Notes: generated by a model not told the origin, from the sequence alone. Positions 8,632 through 18,466 are shown, counted from the first letter of the stretch. The stretch is DNA of 64,000 bases from Streptomyces sp. R28 (GCF_041052385.1 NZ_CP163439.1:8421001-8485000), one strand, 5' to 3'. Translations and numbers: made by a program.

Positions 8632-8656
8632 AGGTTAAGTTAGGTATGCCTAACCT
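8632..8656. promoter_or_regulatory. Iron box (DmdR1/IdeR-type operator)
   Basis: TTAGGTATGCCTAACCT (8640-8656) closely resembles the actinobacterial iron-box consensus TTAGGTTAGGCTAACCTAA. The core TTAGG-N4-CCTAA is a perfect inverted repeat, and AGGTTA (8632-8637) pairs with TAACCT (8651-8656). It sits ~20 bp before the ATG of the minus-strand DUF2470 gene, a classical position for iron-dependent repression. Confidence 0.8.
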
Positions 8657-8675
8657 ATCTACACCTGCTCGGTGG

Positions 8676-10040
8676 TCACCAACCCGTCAGCAGCAGGTGA
8701 TTGACGAGCAGGGCGAGCACCGCCTGCGCCGCGAGCCAGCCACGCGGCCCCCTCAGGAACGCGCAGGCGGGCAGCAGCCACAATGCGAACGGCAGCCAGA
8801 TCCGCTCCGTCTCCGCCTTGCTCATCCCGGACAGATCGGCGACCAGCATCGCGACCAGCGCACCGAGTACGAGGAGTGCCAGCCGGACCTGGGTTGCTTC
8901 CGCGCGCCGGACGAGCGCCGCGCCCGCCCGCCGCAGCCCCGCCGCCGTCGCCAGGCCCACGATGACGACCGTGCACGCCAAGTTGGCCCACACCCAGTAG
9001 CCGTAGGGCCGTACACCGCCGACGCCCTGGTAGTAGCGGGTGACGAGCAGACGGTACGCCTCCCACCAGTTGAAGCCCATGACCGTGAAGGCGACGGGGG
9101 CGACCAGGAAGCCGGCCAGCAGGAAGGGGAGGGGGCGGGCGCGGCGTGAGCCCAGCAGCAGGACGACGGCCGCGATCACGGCGAAGAGCGTCAGGCCGTA
9201 GGAGAGGTAGGCGGCCCAGCCGAAGAGGAGGCCCGAGGTCAGACCCGTCCACCCCGGGCGGTGACCCGTCACCGCCAAAGCCAGGAATGCGACCGCCCAC
9301 GCGGCGACCGCCGCGAAGTACCCGTCGGCCGAGGTGCCCACCCACACCGCGGCCGGGGCAAGGGCGAGGAAGGGTGCGGCGCGGCGGGCGAGCCGCTCGC
9401 CGGTCAGGGCGCGTACGGCGACCAGGACGGCGACCGCCGCCGTCGTACCGACGGTGATGCACCACGCGCCCGCCCAGCCACCGCCGCCCAGGCCGATCCG
9501 GTCGAGGAGGACGAAGGTGAGGGTGGCGCCCGGAGGGTGCCCGGCGACATGGGCGGGCCAGTTGTCCGGTGACTCGAGCAGGATGTGGCCGGAGAAGTCC
9601 CGGAGGGTGGCGGGGATGTCCTGGAAGCGGTCGATGACCCGGAGATACTCGTGCGCGGTCGTCAGTTGCCCCGCGACGCCCTGCCACCAGCCGTCGACCA
9701 GGGCCAGCGACCAGGTCCAGGCCATGCCGGTGGCCCAGGTGGCCAGGAGCAAGGAGCGCCACGGCATCCGGACCGCGAGTGAGGGGCCGTACGCCACCAC
9801 GGCCGCGGCGACGGCGAGCGCGGCCGGTGTGCCGGGCCCGAGATGCGGGTCCCAGTCCGCCAGCAGCGGCGGCCAGTTGACCCGGAGCGTGCCGTGCCGG
9901 TGCTGGATCACCGTGCCGAGCACGGCGGCGACCGCGACGAGCAACGCGGCCGCCGCGGCCGCGTACAGGTCGCGGCCAAGGTCACGGTCAGGGGCCCCGG
10001 GCAGGTGGCGGTCAGGGGTCTCGGGCAGGTCGCGGTTCAC
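8676..10040 (-). CDS. Polytopic membrane protein, GT-C glycosyltransferase-like
   Basis: 454 residues with about 10-12 hydrophobic helices and an Arg/Asp-rich N terminus (repeats of PDRHLPGAPDRDL type). The layout, with a long extracytoplasmic stretch after the first helices (residues ~40-170, including HPPGATLTFVLLDR), resembles integral-membrane glycosyl- or mannosyltransferases that use polyprenyl-phosphate sugars. No certain catalytic Asp pair can be assigned by eye. It stands alone between the iron-box gene and the divergently oriented molybdoenzyme gene. 'Conserved membrane protein' is the safe call. Confidence 0.55.
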   Translation of the reverse strand: MNRDLPETPDRHLPGAPDRDLGRDLYAAAAAALLVAVAAVLGTVIQHRHGTLRVNWPPLLADWDPHLGPGTPAALAVAAAVVAYGPSLAVRMPWRSLLLATWATGMAWTWSLALVDGWWQGVAGQLTTAHEYLRVIDRFQDIPATLRDFSGHILLESPDNWPAHVAGHPPGATLTFVLLDRIGLGGGGWAGAWCITVGTTAAVAVLVAVRALTGERLARRAAPFLALAPAAVWVGTSADGYFAAVAAWAVAFLALAVTGHRPGWTGLTSGLLFGWAAYLSYGLTLFAVIAAVVLLLGSRRARPLPFLLAGFLVAPVAFTVMGFNWWEAYRLLVTRYYQGVGGVRPYGYWVWANLACTVVIVGLATAAGLRRAGAALVRRAEATQVRLALLVLGALVAMLVADLSGMSKAETERIWLPFALWLLPACAFLRGPRGWLAAQAVLALLVNHLLLTGW

Positions 10041-10153
10041 GCCAGCACGTTAGGACGGGCGTCCTCCGCCGGACGGCTGACAGGCGCGGACGTCAGAGAT
10101 TCGTCATGGTTCGCGGCGGCTTCCCGGGCCCCGCCGCGGCCTACGGTCGGGGC

Positions 10154-11389
10154 ATGGCACGGTCTCCTCTCTCTCCCTTCTCCCCCGCCTTCTGGCGCAG
10201 TCCGCTGCGCGGCCCGTGGCTGACCTCGGTGCTCGGCGTCGTGCTGCTCGGCGGCATCACGGTCCTGTTCGTGACCGGGCTGGTGTCCTACGCCGCCTAC
10301 AACCCCGACCTGGCGCCGGTGAACGACAAGACCCCGGACAAGGGGATCCTGGGCTTCTACCTCTTCTCCTGGCCCACCAGCCCGCACTGGCTGTACCGCC
10401 TCAACCAGGGCGTCCACGTCACGCTCGGCATCACACTGATCCCCGTGCTCCTGGCCAAGCTGTGGTCGGTCGCGCCGAAGCTCTTCACGCTGCCGCCCGC
10501 GCGGTCGCTCGCACACGCCCTGGAGCGGATCTCGCTGCTGCTCCTGGTCGGGGGCGCCCTGTTCGAGTTCGTGACGGGCGTGCTCAACATCCAGCTGGAC
10601 TACATCTTCCCCGGCTCCTTCTACACCCTGCACTTCTACGGGGCGTGGGTGTTCTTCGCCGCGTTCGTCGTGCACGCCGTGCTGAAGACACCCATGGCGC
10701 TGCGGAATCTGCGTCAACTGCGGGAGGAGGAGAGTGAGTTGGTCTCTCCGGCTCCCGCCGAGCCAACCGTCTCCCGGCGCGGTGCGCTGTGGTTCGTCGG
10801 GGGCGGCTCCCTGCTGCTCTTCGTCACGACCGTCGGGCAGAACTTCGACGGGGCCCTGCGCCGGACCGCCCTCCTCGCCCCGCACGGCGGCGCCGAACCG
10901 GGCAGCGGGCCGGGCGGCTTCCAGATCAACAAGACGGCCGCGTACGCGGGGATCCGCGACGCCGACACGAACGAGGAGGCGTGGCGGCTGGTGGTCGTGG
11001 GGCGGGACGGGCGGACCGTCCGCCTCGGCCGGGCCGACCTGCTCGCCATGCCGCTGCACAGCGCGGCGCTGCCCATCGCCTGCGTGGAGGGCTGGTCCAC
11101 GTCCGACCAGTGGTGGCGCGGGGTACGGCTGCGGGACCTCGCGGCGCTGGTCGGCCACGACGGGGACCCGCCCGACGTCCTCGTGGAGTCGCTGCAGCGG
11201 CGCGGTGCCTTCCGGCGGGCCGCCCTGCGCGCCAACCAGGTCGCCGACTCCCGTTCCCTGCTCGCCCTGTTCGTCAACGGCGAGGACCTGACCCCCGACC
11301 ACGGCTACCCGGCGCGGATCATCGTGCCCGCCGCGCCCGGTGTGCTGAACACCAAGTGGGTGGCGCGGCTGACGTTCGGAGACCTGTGA
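10154..11389 (+). CDS. Cytochrome b561-like / molybdopterin oxidoreductase fusion
   Basis: 411 residues. The N-terminal ~190 residues hold four or five helices with histidines at spacing expected of a b-type haem membrane anchor (SPHWLYRLNQGVHVTLG, FYTLHFYGAWVFFAAFVVHAVLK). After a second anchor (RRGALWFVGGGSLLLF) comes a sulfite-oxidase-like Moco domain, with the probable molybdenum-ligating Cys in IACVEGWS and a C-terminal VNGEDLTPDHGYPARIIVP motif typical of PF00174. It probably oxidises or reduces a small oxo-compound outside the membrane and passes electrons through the b haems. Start taken at the ATG 10154; an in-frame ATG at 10106 lacks support. Confidence 0.85.
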   Translation: MARSPLSPFSPAFWRSPLRGPWLTSVLGVVLLGGITVLFVTGLVSYAAYNPDLAPVNDKTPDKGILGFYLFSWPTSPHWLYRLNQGVHVTLGITLIPVLLAKLWSVAPKLFTLPPARSLAHALERISLLLLVGGALFEFVTGVLNIQLDYIFPGSFYTLHFYGAWVFFAAFVVHAVLKTPMALRNLRQLREEESELVSPAPAEPTVSRRGALWFVGGGSLLLFVTTVGQNFDGALRRTALLAPHGGAEPGSGPGGFQINKTAAYAGIRDADTNEEAWRLVVVGRDGRTVRLGRADLLAMPLHSAALPIACVEGWSTSDQWWRGVRLRDLAALVGHDGDPPDVLVESLQRRGAFRRAALRANQVADSRSLLALFVNGEDLTPDHGYPARIIVPAAPGVLNTKWVARLTFGDL

Positions 11390-11859
11390 TGCGACGACCG
11401 AGGCCCACGCTGGGCAGCCCTCTCCAACTCCTCCTGCTGACCGGCTCGTTCGCACTCACCGGATATGCGGGAGTGCGGCTGCTGGAGGGGGACTGGTTCG
11501 GGATCGCGCTGTGGTTCGTGGGGGCGGCGATCCTCCACGACCTCGTGTTGCTGCCGCTGTACGGTGCGGCGGACCAGGTCCTGCTACGCGGGTTCGAGGC
11601 GGCCGGACACCGGCGATGGGTGTCGTACGTCCGTGTCCCCGCCGCGCTCTCCCTGCTGCTCCTGCTGGTCTGGTTCCCGCTGATCAGCGGCCGGGTCGCG
11701 GACCGCTACGCCTCCGCGACCGGCCTGTCCGCGGACGGCTTCGCGGCCCGCTGGCTGCTGATCACCGCCGCGCTCTTCGGCGGCTCGGCGGTGCTGCTCG
11801 CGCTGCGGTGGCGACGGCTGCGCAGGGCGGCGAAGGAGCGGCCGCCGGCCGTCCACTGA
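11389..11859 (+). CDS. Small membrane protein, partner of the molybdoenzyme
   Basis: 156 residues with four predicted helices (about 14-30, 38-60, 82-102 and 118-136). The start ATG overlaps the preceding stop (TGATG), so it is coupled to the oxidoreductase gene and likely sits in the same membrane complex. No named domain is recognised. Its 3' end overlaps the convergent methyltransferase ORF by 154 bp. Confidence 0.7.
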   Translation: MRRPRPTLGSPLQLLLLTGSFALTGYAGVRLLEGDWFGIALWFVGAAILHDLVLLPLYGAADQVLLRGFEAAGHRRWVSYVRVPAALSLLLLLVWFPLISGRVADRYASATGLSADGFAARWLLITAALFGGSAVLLALRWRRLRRAAKERPPAVH

Positions 11860-12551
11860 CCGACGGCCCGCCAGCCGGCGCGCTCCGCGTGCCGCAGCAG
11901 GGCGGGGGTGCCGAGCCGGGCCCAGGGGAAGGCGGTGCCGGTGGCGCCGCGGGCATCGGTGACGTGGACCTGGACCCGTTCGTCGAGGTCCAGGTCCGGC
12001 AATGTCTCGGCGATCAACAGGCCGCCCGGGGAGAGGAGTTGTGCCGTCCGGGCGAGCAGGGCGGCCGGGTCGCCGCCGATGCCGACGTTGCCGTCGATGA
12101 GGAGGACGGTGCCCCAGCGGCCCTCGCCGGGCAGCGGGTCGAAGACGGAGCGGCGCAACGCCGGGCCACCGAGCCGCACGGTGCGGGTGACGGCGGCCTC
12201 GCTGACGTCGATACCGAGCACCCGGCGCCCCTGCCGGCCCAACGCCGCGACCAGCCTGCCCGGCCCGCAGCCGACGTCCAGCACCGCGCCCTCACAGCGC
12301 CGCAGCACCTCCAGGTCCGCCGCGTCGGCGTCCGCGCACCACCGCTCCACGTCGAGCGGCAGCAGCCAGCCGTCGGGGCGGCGCAGGAAGAGGGGACCGT
12401 GGCCGGTGCGCAGGGCGTGGGAGTACGGGTCGGCGGACCATGTGCGGTCGGCGGGCCACTCAGCGGTGCTGTCGGTGCCGTCGATGCCGGAGTCGGTCGG
12501 GTCGGTCTGGCGGGCGATCCGCGCCGCCGTCGCCTCCCGCAGGCCACTCAT
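11706..12551 (-). CDS. Class I SAM-dependent methyltransferase
   Basis: 281 residues. Motif I VLDVGCGPGRL (about residue 90), LGIDVSEAA, and a LLSPGGLLIAETLPDLDLDE segment identify a Rossmann methyltransferase. The ATG overlaps the stop of the DUF2064 gene (ATGA), making it the third gene of a minus-strand operon with a glycosyltransferase. Family-like sequence ends near WTAGGRSFAALRSRR; about 35 further residues to the first stop are low-complexity and run antisense into the 3' end of the gene at 11389-11859, so the C terminus may be longer than in relatives. Confidence 0.8.
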   Translation of the reverse strand: MSGLREATAARIARQTDPTDSGIDGTDSTAEWPADRTWSADPYSHALRTGHGPLFLRRPDGWLLPLDVERWCADADAADLEVLRRCEGAVLDVGCGPGRLVAALGRQGRRVLGIDVSEAAVTRTVRLGGPALRRSVFDPLPGEGRWGTVLLIDGNVGIGGDPAALLARTAQLLSPGGLLIAETLPDLDLDERVQVHVTDARGATGTAFPWARLGTPALLRHAERAGWRAVGQWTAGGRSFAALRSRRHRSASSTAEPPKSAAVISSQRAAKPSADRPVAEA

Positions 12552-13159
12552 CGGTCCGCCACCGGGGCGAGACGCGCCAGCGTCGTCGCGAAGCGGCTGC
12601 CCGGGGCCGCCTCGGCGACCAGGTCGGCGTCGTACGCCGTGTCGACGTCCCGTAGGCACGGCAGGTCGCGCACCCGCAGGTCCGCGAGGCGGGAGCGCTG
12701 CACGGCGCCGGTCCGCGGCGTCGACATCGGTACGCCCCGCAGCCGTGCCGGGTCCGGTTCGGCCAGGCCCAGGGCCCAGAAGCCGCCGTCCACGGCGGGG
12801 CCGAAGCAGGCGTCGCAGCCGTCCCAGTCCACCGTCAGCAGCTCCGGCGTCACCTGCGGGGTGTCCATGCCGATGAGCAGCGCCGGGCCGTCGCAGCCCG
12901 CGAAGGCGGCGGCCAGCCGTTCGTCGAGACCGCCCGCGCACTGCCGTACGACCTCGAAGCCGGGCGGCAGCCAGGGGCCCGGCGCCCCGTCCAGGACCAG
13001 CACCCGGCGCCGCGCGGGCGTGCGCGCCACGACGTCCAGGGTGTCCGCGAGGGCGGCCTCCGCGAGCGCGGCCGCCTCCTCCGGCGTGAAGGGCGGCGTC
13101 AGCCTGGTCTTCACCCGGCCCGGCCGGGGCTCCTTGGCGATGACGAGGAGCGTGGTCAC
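12548..13159 (-). CDS. DUF2064 glycosyltransferase-like protein (TIGR04282 type)
   Basis: 203 residues of the nucleotidyl/glycosyltransferase-A-fold family sometimes linked to arsenosugar or cofactor pathways. Hallmarks are VIAKEPRPGRVKTRL at the N terminus and LIGMDTPQVT (the D-x-P segment) and GPAVDGGFWALGL later. It starts with a GTG overlapping the glycosyltransferase stop and is itself overlapped by the methyltransferase. Gene order GT2-DUF2064-methyltransferase suggests assembly and methylation of a glycosylated small molecule (inference). Confidence 0.85.
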   Translation of the reverse strand: MTTLLVIAKEPRPGRVKTRLTPPFTPEEAAALAEAALADTLDVVARTPARRRVLVLDGAPGPWLPPGFEVVRQCAGGLDERLAAAFAGCDGPALLIGMDTPQVTPELLTVDWDGCDACFGPAVDGGFWALGLAEPDPARLRGVPMSTPRTGAVQRSRLADLRVRDLPCLRDVDTAYDADLVAEAAPGSRFATTLARLAPVADR

Positions 13160-13950
13160 GGGCGGGTTCCCTTCTGTGCGGGGGTGTCCTGCCGGGCGTC
13201 GGGGCGGTCGGTGGGTTCGTGTTCAGGTTCCGGCCCGGCACCGGCCCCGGCGCGCCCTTCGTCCTCCGCCAGCACCCGGCTCATGTCCCGCACCGCCTGC
13301 CACGTCCCCCGCCAGGTCCCCGTCACCTTCGACGCCCCCGTGCGCGGCAGGTACGGCACGTCGTACTCGGCGATCCGCCAGCCCGCGTCGGCGGCGCGGA
13401 CGACCATCTGGAGCGGGTAGCCGCTGCGCCGGTCCGTCAGGTCCAGGGCGAGCAACTGCTCTCGGCGGGCGGCGCGCAGGGGCCCCAGGTCGTGCAGGCG
13501 CAGGCCGGTGCGGCGGCGGAGGAGACAGGCGAGGGCGAAGTTGCCGACGCGGGCGTGCGCCGGCCAGGCCCCGCGGGCCCGGGGGCGGCGCCGGCCCAGG
13601 ACGAGGTCGGCCTCGCCCGCCGCGATCCGCCGTACGAAGGGCACCAGGTCGCCCGGGTCGAGCGAGGCGTCGCAGTCGCAGAAGCAGACGATGTCGGCCG
13701 TGGCGGCGCTCAGCCCCGCGTGGCAGGCGGCGCCGAAACCGCGCCGCTCCTCGCGCACGACGCTCGCGCCGAGCTCGCGGGCGACGGAGGCCGAGCCGTC
13801 CGTGGAGCCGTTGTCCACGACGAGGGCCCGCCAGCCGGGCGGGATGCGCTGAAGGACCCAGGGCAGCGCCCCGGCTTCGTCCAGACAGGGAAGCACGACG
13901 TCGACGGAGGCCGCGCAGGGTTCACTCGCTGTTGCGGAGGGGGTCGTCAC
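13156..13950 (-). CDS. Family 2 glycosyltransferase
   Basis: About 264 residues. The N terminus VDVVLPCLDEAGALPWVL and VVDNGSTDGSASVA carry the GT2 nucleotide-binding signatures; FCDCDASLDPGDL holds the metal-binding D-x-D; LQMVVRAADAGWRIAEYDVPYLPRTGASKVTGT is typical of DPM/DolP-sugar-like GT2 enzymes. The GTG at 13950 is preferred because AGGG lies about 8 bases upstream; a GTG at 13959 is possible. It is the first gene of the three-gene operon and diverges from the response regulator at 14063. The C terminus is acidic and Pro-rich. Confidence 0.85.
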   Translation of the reverse strand: MTTPSATASEPCAASVDVVLPCLDEAGALPWVLQRIPPGWRALVVDNGSTDGSASVARELGASVVREERRGFGAACHAGLSAATADIVCFCDCDASLDPGDLVPFVRRIAAGEADLVLGRRRPRARGAWPAHARVGNFALACLLRRRTGLRLHDLGPLRAARREQLLALDLTDRRSGYPLQMVVRAADAGWRIAEYDVPYLPRTGASKVTGTWRGTWQAVRDMSRVLAEDEGRAGAGAGPEPEHEPTDRPDARQDTPAQKGTRP

Positions 13951-14062
13951 GGCTTTCACCCTACGAGCGCGAATAGTGCATATCGGACTACCGCTCCTTA
14001 CGAAACAAGGACGTCGGGCGCCGACGGCGCCGCATGCGCGCGCGGGGTGCGAGGCTGGCGGC

Positions 14063-14787
<725 letters not shown>

Positions 14788-14791
<4 letters not shown>

Positions 14792-15906
14792 CCGTGCGCG
14801 ACACCCTCCTGATCGCCCTCTTCGCCTTCCTCGGCGCCGCCGCGGCCGGCCTGTTCGGTGCCTGTGTGCTCCTGCTGATCCGGCGCCGCTCGCTCATCGC
14901 GCACCTCGCCGTGGTCGCCGGCGTCGGCATCACCGCCATGCTCGCCGGCACCCTCGCCGTCGCGCAGGCCATGTTCCTGTCCGGGCACGACCTGAGCGTC
15001 GTCACCACCGTCGTCGCCATGGCCGCGGTCGTCTCCCTGGCCACCGCCCTGCTGCTCGGCCGCTGGGTCGCCGCCCGCAGCCACGCCCTCGCGCTCGCCG
15101 CCCGCTCCTTCGGCGACGGCGGCGACTTCACCTCGCCCGACGGCCCCGCCACCGCCGAACTCGCCGCGCTGAGCCGCGAGTTGGAGGCGACCAGCGTCAG
15201 GCTCGCCGAGTCCCGCGAGCGCGAGCGGGCCCTGGAGTCCTCGCGGCGCGAACTCGTCGCCTGGATCTCCCACGACCTGCGTACCCCGCTGGCCGGCCTG
15301 CGCGCGATGGCGGAGGCCCTGGAGGACGGGGTGGCCGCCGACCCCGACCGCTACCTGAAGCAGATCCGGATGGAGGTCGAGCGCCTCAACGGGATGGTCG
15401 GCGACCTCTTCGAGCTGTCCCGTATCCACGCCGGCGCCCTGACGCTCTCGCTCGCCCGGATGTCCCTGTACGACCTCGTCGGCGACGCCCTCTCGGGCGC
15501 GGACGCGCTGGCCCGCGAACACGGGGTCCGGCTCGTCGGCGAGCGGGTCGAACCGGTGCCGGTGCGGGTGGACGGCAAGGAGATGAGCCGGGTGCTGGGC
15601 AACCTGCTGATCAACGCCATCCGGCGCACCCCGGCCGACGGCACGGTCGCCGTCGCCGCCGAACGCGTCCCCGAGGGCGTGGTGCTGTCCGTCACCGACA
15701 GCTGCGGCGGGATCCCCGAGGAGGACCTGCCCCGCGTCTTCGACACCGGCTGGCGCGGCACCCACGCCCGCACACCCCCGGCCGGCGCGGGGCTCGGCCT
15801 CGCCATCGTGCGGGGCATCGTCGAGGCCCACGACGGGCGGGCCATGGTCCGGAACGTCCCCGGCGGCTGCCGCTTCGAGGTGGTGCTGCCCGCTGCCGCT
15901 TCCTGA
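14788..15906 (+). CDS. Sensor histidine kinase
   Basis: 372 residues; two N-terminal membrane regions (about residues 5-32 and 40-95, four short helices, little external domain), then a HAMP-like linker and H-box WISHDLRTPLAGL. The ATPase domain has N-box NLLINAIRRTPADG, DSCGGIPEEDL (G1) and GAGLGLAIVRGIV (G2). The start is a GTG overlapping the regulator stop. The small sensor portion suggests intramembrane or redox sensing rather than binding of an external ligand (inference). Confidence 0.9.
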
Positions 15907-15923
15907 ATGCGGGCAGCACCACC
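15879..15923. terminator. Hairpin at the end of the histidine kinase gene
   Basis: GGTGGTGCTGCCCGC (15879-15893) pairs perfectly with GCGGGCAGCACCACC (15909-15923) around a 15-base loop that contains the kinase stop codon. It separates the kinase from the convergent epimerase gene. Confidence 0.85.
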
Positions 15924-15948
15924 GGTCCGAGGAAGACTCCGAGGCAGA

Positions 15949-16959
15949 CTACGCCCCCCGCAGTCCGGCTTCCGCGAACTCCCGCATCCCTTCCGCGAAC
16001 TCCATCTCGGGCTTCCACCCCAACTCCGCCCGCAGCCGTGCGGAGTCCGCCGTGATGTGCCGTACGTCGCCCAGCCGGTATTCCCCGGTCACCACCGGTT
16101 CGGGCCCGCCGTATGCCGCCGCGAGCGCCCGTGCCATCTCGCCGACGGTGTGCGGGTCGCCGCTGCCGGTGTTGTACGCCGTGAGCGCACCCTGCGGCAG
16201 GGCTGCCGAACTCGCCTCCAGCGCGACCACATTGGCGGCGGCCACATCCCGTACGTGGACGAAGTCGCGGCGCTGGCGGCCGTCCTCGAAGACCCGCGGG
16301 GCCTCACCGCGCGCGAGCGCCGAGCGGAAGAAGGAGGCGACCCCGGCATAGGGGGTGTCGCGCGGCATGCCCGGGCCGTAGACGTTGTGGTAGCGCAGCG
16401 ACACCGCCGTACCGTCCGTCGCGCGCGCCCACGCCGCCGCCAGGTGCTCCTGGGCGAGCTTGGTCGTCGCGTACACGTTGCGGGGATCGACCGGGGCGTC
16501 CTCCGCGACCAGGCCGGGCGCGAGGTCGGCGCCGCACACCGGGCAGGGCGGCTCGAAGCGCCCCGCGTCCAGGCCGGCGACGGCACGCGGACCCGGCCGC
16601 ACGACACCGTGCCGTGCGCACTCGTACCGACCCTCCCCGTACACCACCATCGACCCGGCCAGCACCAGCCGCCGTACGCCCGCGTCGGCCATGGCGGTGA
16701 GCAGTACGGCCGTGCCGAGGTCGTTGCGGGAGACGTACTCCGCGGCGTCGGAGAAGCCGACGCCGAGGCCGACCATCGCGGCCTGGTGGCACACCGCGTC
16801 CACGCCGCTCAGGGCGTCGCGGACGGTGTACGGGTTCCGTACGTCCGCTTCGGGGGCGGCGCGGACGTCGTACACGACGGGCTCGTGCCCGTGCGCGGTG
16901 AGCGCCTCGACGACATGGGATCCGATGAACCCGGCACCGCCGGTGACCAGTACACGCAT
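15949..16959 (-). CDS. NAD-dependent NDP-sugar epimerase/dehydratase
   Basis: 336 residues, extended short-chain dehydrogenase fold. GGAGFIGSHVVEAL is the NAD-binding motif, and YATTKLAQE is the Y-x-x-x-K catalytic motif. An insert with CARHG and CPVCGAD forms a cysteine cluster seen in dTDP-L-rhamnose 4-epimerase-like enzymes, possibly zinc-binding. It likely changes the configuration of a nucleotide sugar in the cytoplasm. Monocistronic on the minus strand behind a second kinase gene; no sugar cluster adjoins, though glycosyltransferases lie at 13 and 25 kb. Confidence 0.85.
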   Translation of the reverse strand: MRVLVTGGAGFIGSHVVEALTAHGHEPVVYDVRAAPEADVRNPYTVRDALSGVDAVCHQAAMVGLGVGFSDAAEYVSRNDLGTAVLLTAMADAGVRRLVLAGSMVVYGEGRYECARHGVVRPGPRAVAGLDAGRFEPPCPVCGADLAPGLVAEDAPVDPRNVYATTKLAQEHLAAAWARATDGTAVSLRYHNVYGPGMPRDTPYAGVASFFRSALARGEAPRVFEDGRQRRDFVHVRDVAAANVVALEASSAALPQGALTAYNTGSGDPHTVGEMARALAAAYGGPEPVVTGEYRLGDVRHITADSARLRAELGWKPEMEFAEGMREFAEAGLRGA

Positions 16960-17011
16960 GCGCTCACGCTAGGGCGGCGAGGGGCGCTTCGGCCGTTGGG
17001 CGCCGGGCATG

Positions 17012-18466
17012 TCACAGGTCCGTAAGACGTCCGTGCGTGAGCGGGATCGTCATCGTGAACACCGTCGCCCCCGGCTCGCTGGTCAGGTCGATGCGGCCGC
17101 CGTGGGCGTGGATCAGGGACCGGGCCACCGCCAGGCCCAGGCCGCTGCCGCCGCGGTCGCGGCTGCGGGCCTTGTCGACGCGGTAGAAGCGGTCGAAGAC
17201 GCGTTCCTGGTCGGCGGGCGGGATGCCGGGACCGGCGTCGGCGACGCGGACCTGGGCCGTGCCGTTCGCCATCGAGACCGCCACGGAGACCGGGGTGCCG
17301 GGCGGGGTGTGCGTCGCCGCGTTGGTGAGGAGGTTGTCCAGGACCTGGCGGACACGTTGGGGGTCCAGGCGGAGCCTCAGGGAACCGGGGCCCGGGGCCA
17401 CCGTCAGCGGGTGGTCGGCGTGGGTGACCCGGAACGCGTCCGCCGCCTGCTCGACCAGCTCCACCAGGTCCGCCTCCTGCGGGCGCAGCGGCGTCTCGAC
17501 CTCCGCGGCGTCCAGCCGGGCGAGCAGCAGCAGGTCGTCGAGCAGGAAGCCCATGCGGGCGGCCTCGGCGCGCAGCCGGGCCAGGTGCTTGTCCCGCTCC
17601 TCGGGGGCGTTGGCGGCCGCGTACTGGAAGAGGTCGGCGTAGCCCCGCACCGACATCAGCGGGGTGCGCAGCTCGTGCGAGGCGTCCGCCACGAAGCGGC
17701 GCAGGCGCTGTTCCGCCTCCGCACGTACCGCGAGGGAGTCGTCGATGTGCTCCAGCATCGTGTTGAACGCGGTACGCAGCTCCTCGACCTCGGGTCCGCC
17801 GCTGCGCCCGTCGTGCCGCACCGGCAGCCGTGCCGAGTCCGTCAGATCGTGCGAGGTGATGCCGCGGGCGGTGTGCGCCATGTCGCTCAGCGGCTTCAGG
17901 CCCCGCCGCAGCATCCCCCGCCCGAAGACGACGAGGGCGAGCAGCGCCAGCCCGAAGGTGACCACCTGGATGGTGATCAGCTGGCCCACGGTGTCCTCGA
18001 TGTCCTCCATGGGCGCGGCGCTGACCAGCACCACACCGGGCTCGACCTCGCAGGCGCGCAGCCGGTACTCGCCCTCGTCCCGCAGGTGCTCGGTGCGCAG
18101 GAGCTCCGTGCGAGCGGTGGTCTGTGCCTGGGCGAGGGAGGTGAAGTCGTCGACGTCCTCCGGCAGGTCGGCGGGGTCCTCGGGCTTGCGGAGCTCGGGC
18201 GTGCCGTCCGCCACGTCGTACACGGCGTAGAACCAGCTGTAGTACTTCTTGCCGGTCAGCGTGCCGTAGTCCGCGATGCTCTTGGACTGGGCGATCTGGC
18301 CCTGCGCGAGCTGCGTGTCCAGCTGGGCCGACAGGTAGTCCCGCATGTACGTCGTCAGGGCGGTGCCGACGACGCCGAACACGATCAGGGACAGCACGCC
18401 GAGACCCAGCGCCAGCCGGGTCCCGAGCCGCATCCCGCGGTACCCTCGCCGCAGCCGCCCGATCAC
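17012..18466 (-). CDS. Sensor histidine kinase
   Basis: 484 residues. TM1 (about 14-36), an extracytoplasmic domain of ~120 residues with MRDYLSAQLDTQLAQGQ, TM2 (about 165-190), HAMP (LKPLSDMAHTARGI), H-box DASHELRTPLMSVRGY, N-box DNLLTNAATHTPPGTPV, G1 DAGPGIPPADQERVFDRFYR and G2 GGSGLGLAVA. This is a classical EnvZ/PhoR-type kinase. The GTG at 18466 overlaps the regulator stop. Together with the regulator it diverges from the flavin electron-transfer operon at 19329, which it may control (inference). Confidence 0.92.
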   Translation of the reverse strand: MIGRLRRGYRGMRLGTRLALGLGVLSLIVFGVVGTALTTYMRDYLSAQLDTQLAQGQIAQSKSIADYGTLTGKKYYSWFYAVYDVADGTPELRKPEDPADLPEDVDDFTSLAQAQTTARTELLRTEHLRDEGEYRLRACEVEPGVVLVSAAPMEDIEDTVGQLITIQVVTFGLALLALVVFGRGMLRRGLKPLSDMAHTARGITSHDLTDSARLPVRHDGRSGGPEVEELRTAFNTMLEHIDDSLAVRAEAEQRLRRFVADASHELRTPLMSVRGYADLFQYAAANAPEERDKHLARLRAEAARMGFLLDDLLLLARLDAAEVETPLRPQEADLVELVEQAADAFRVTHADHPLTVAPGPGSLRLRLDPQRVRQVLDNLLTNAATHTPPGTPVSVAVSMANGTAQVRVADAGPGIPPADQERVFDRFYRVDKARSRDRGGSGLGLAVARSLIHAHGGRIDLTSEPGATVFTMTIPLTHGRLTDL

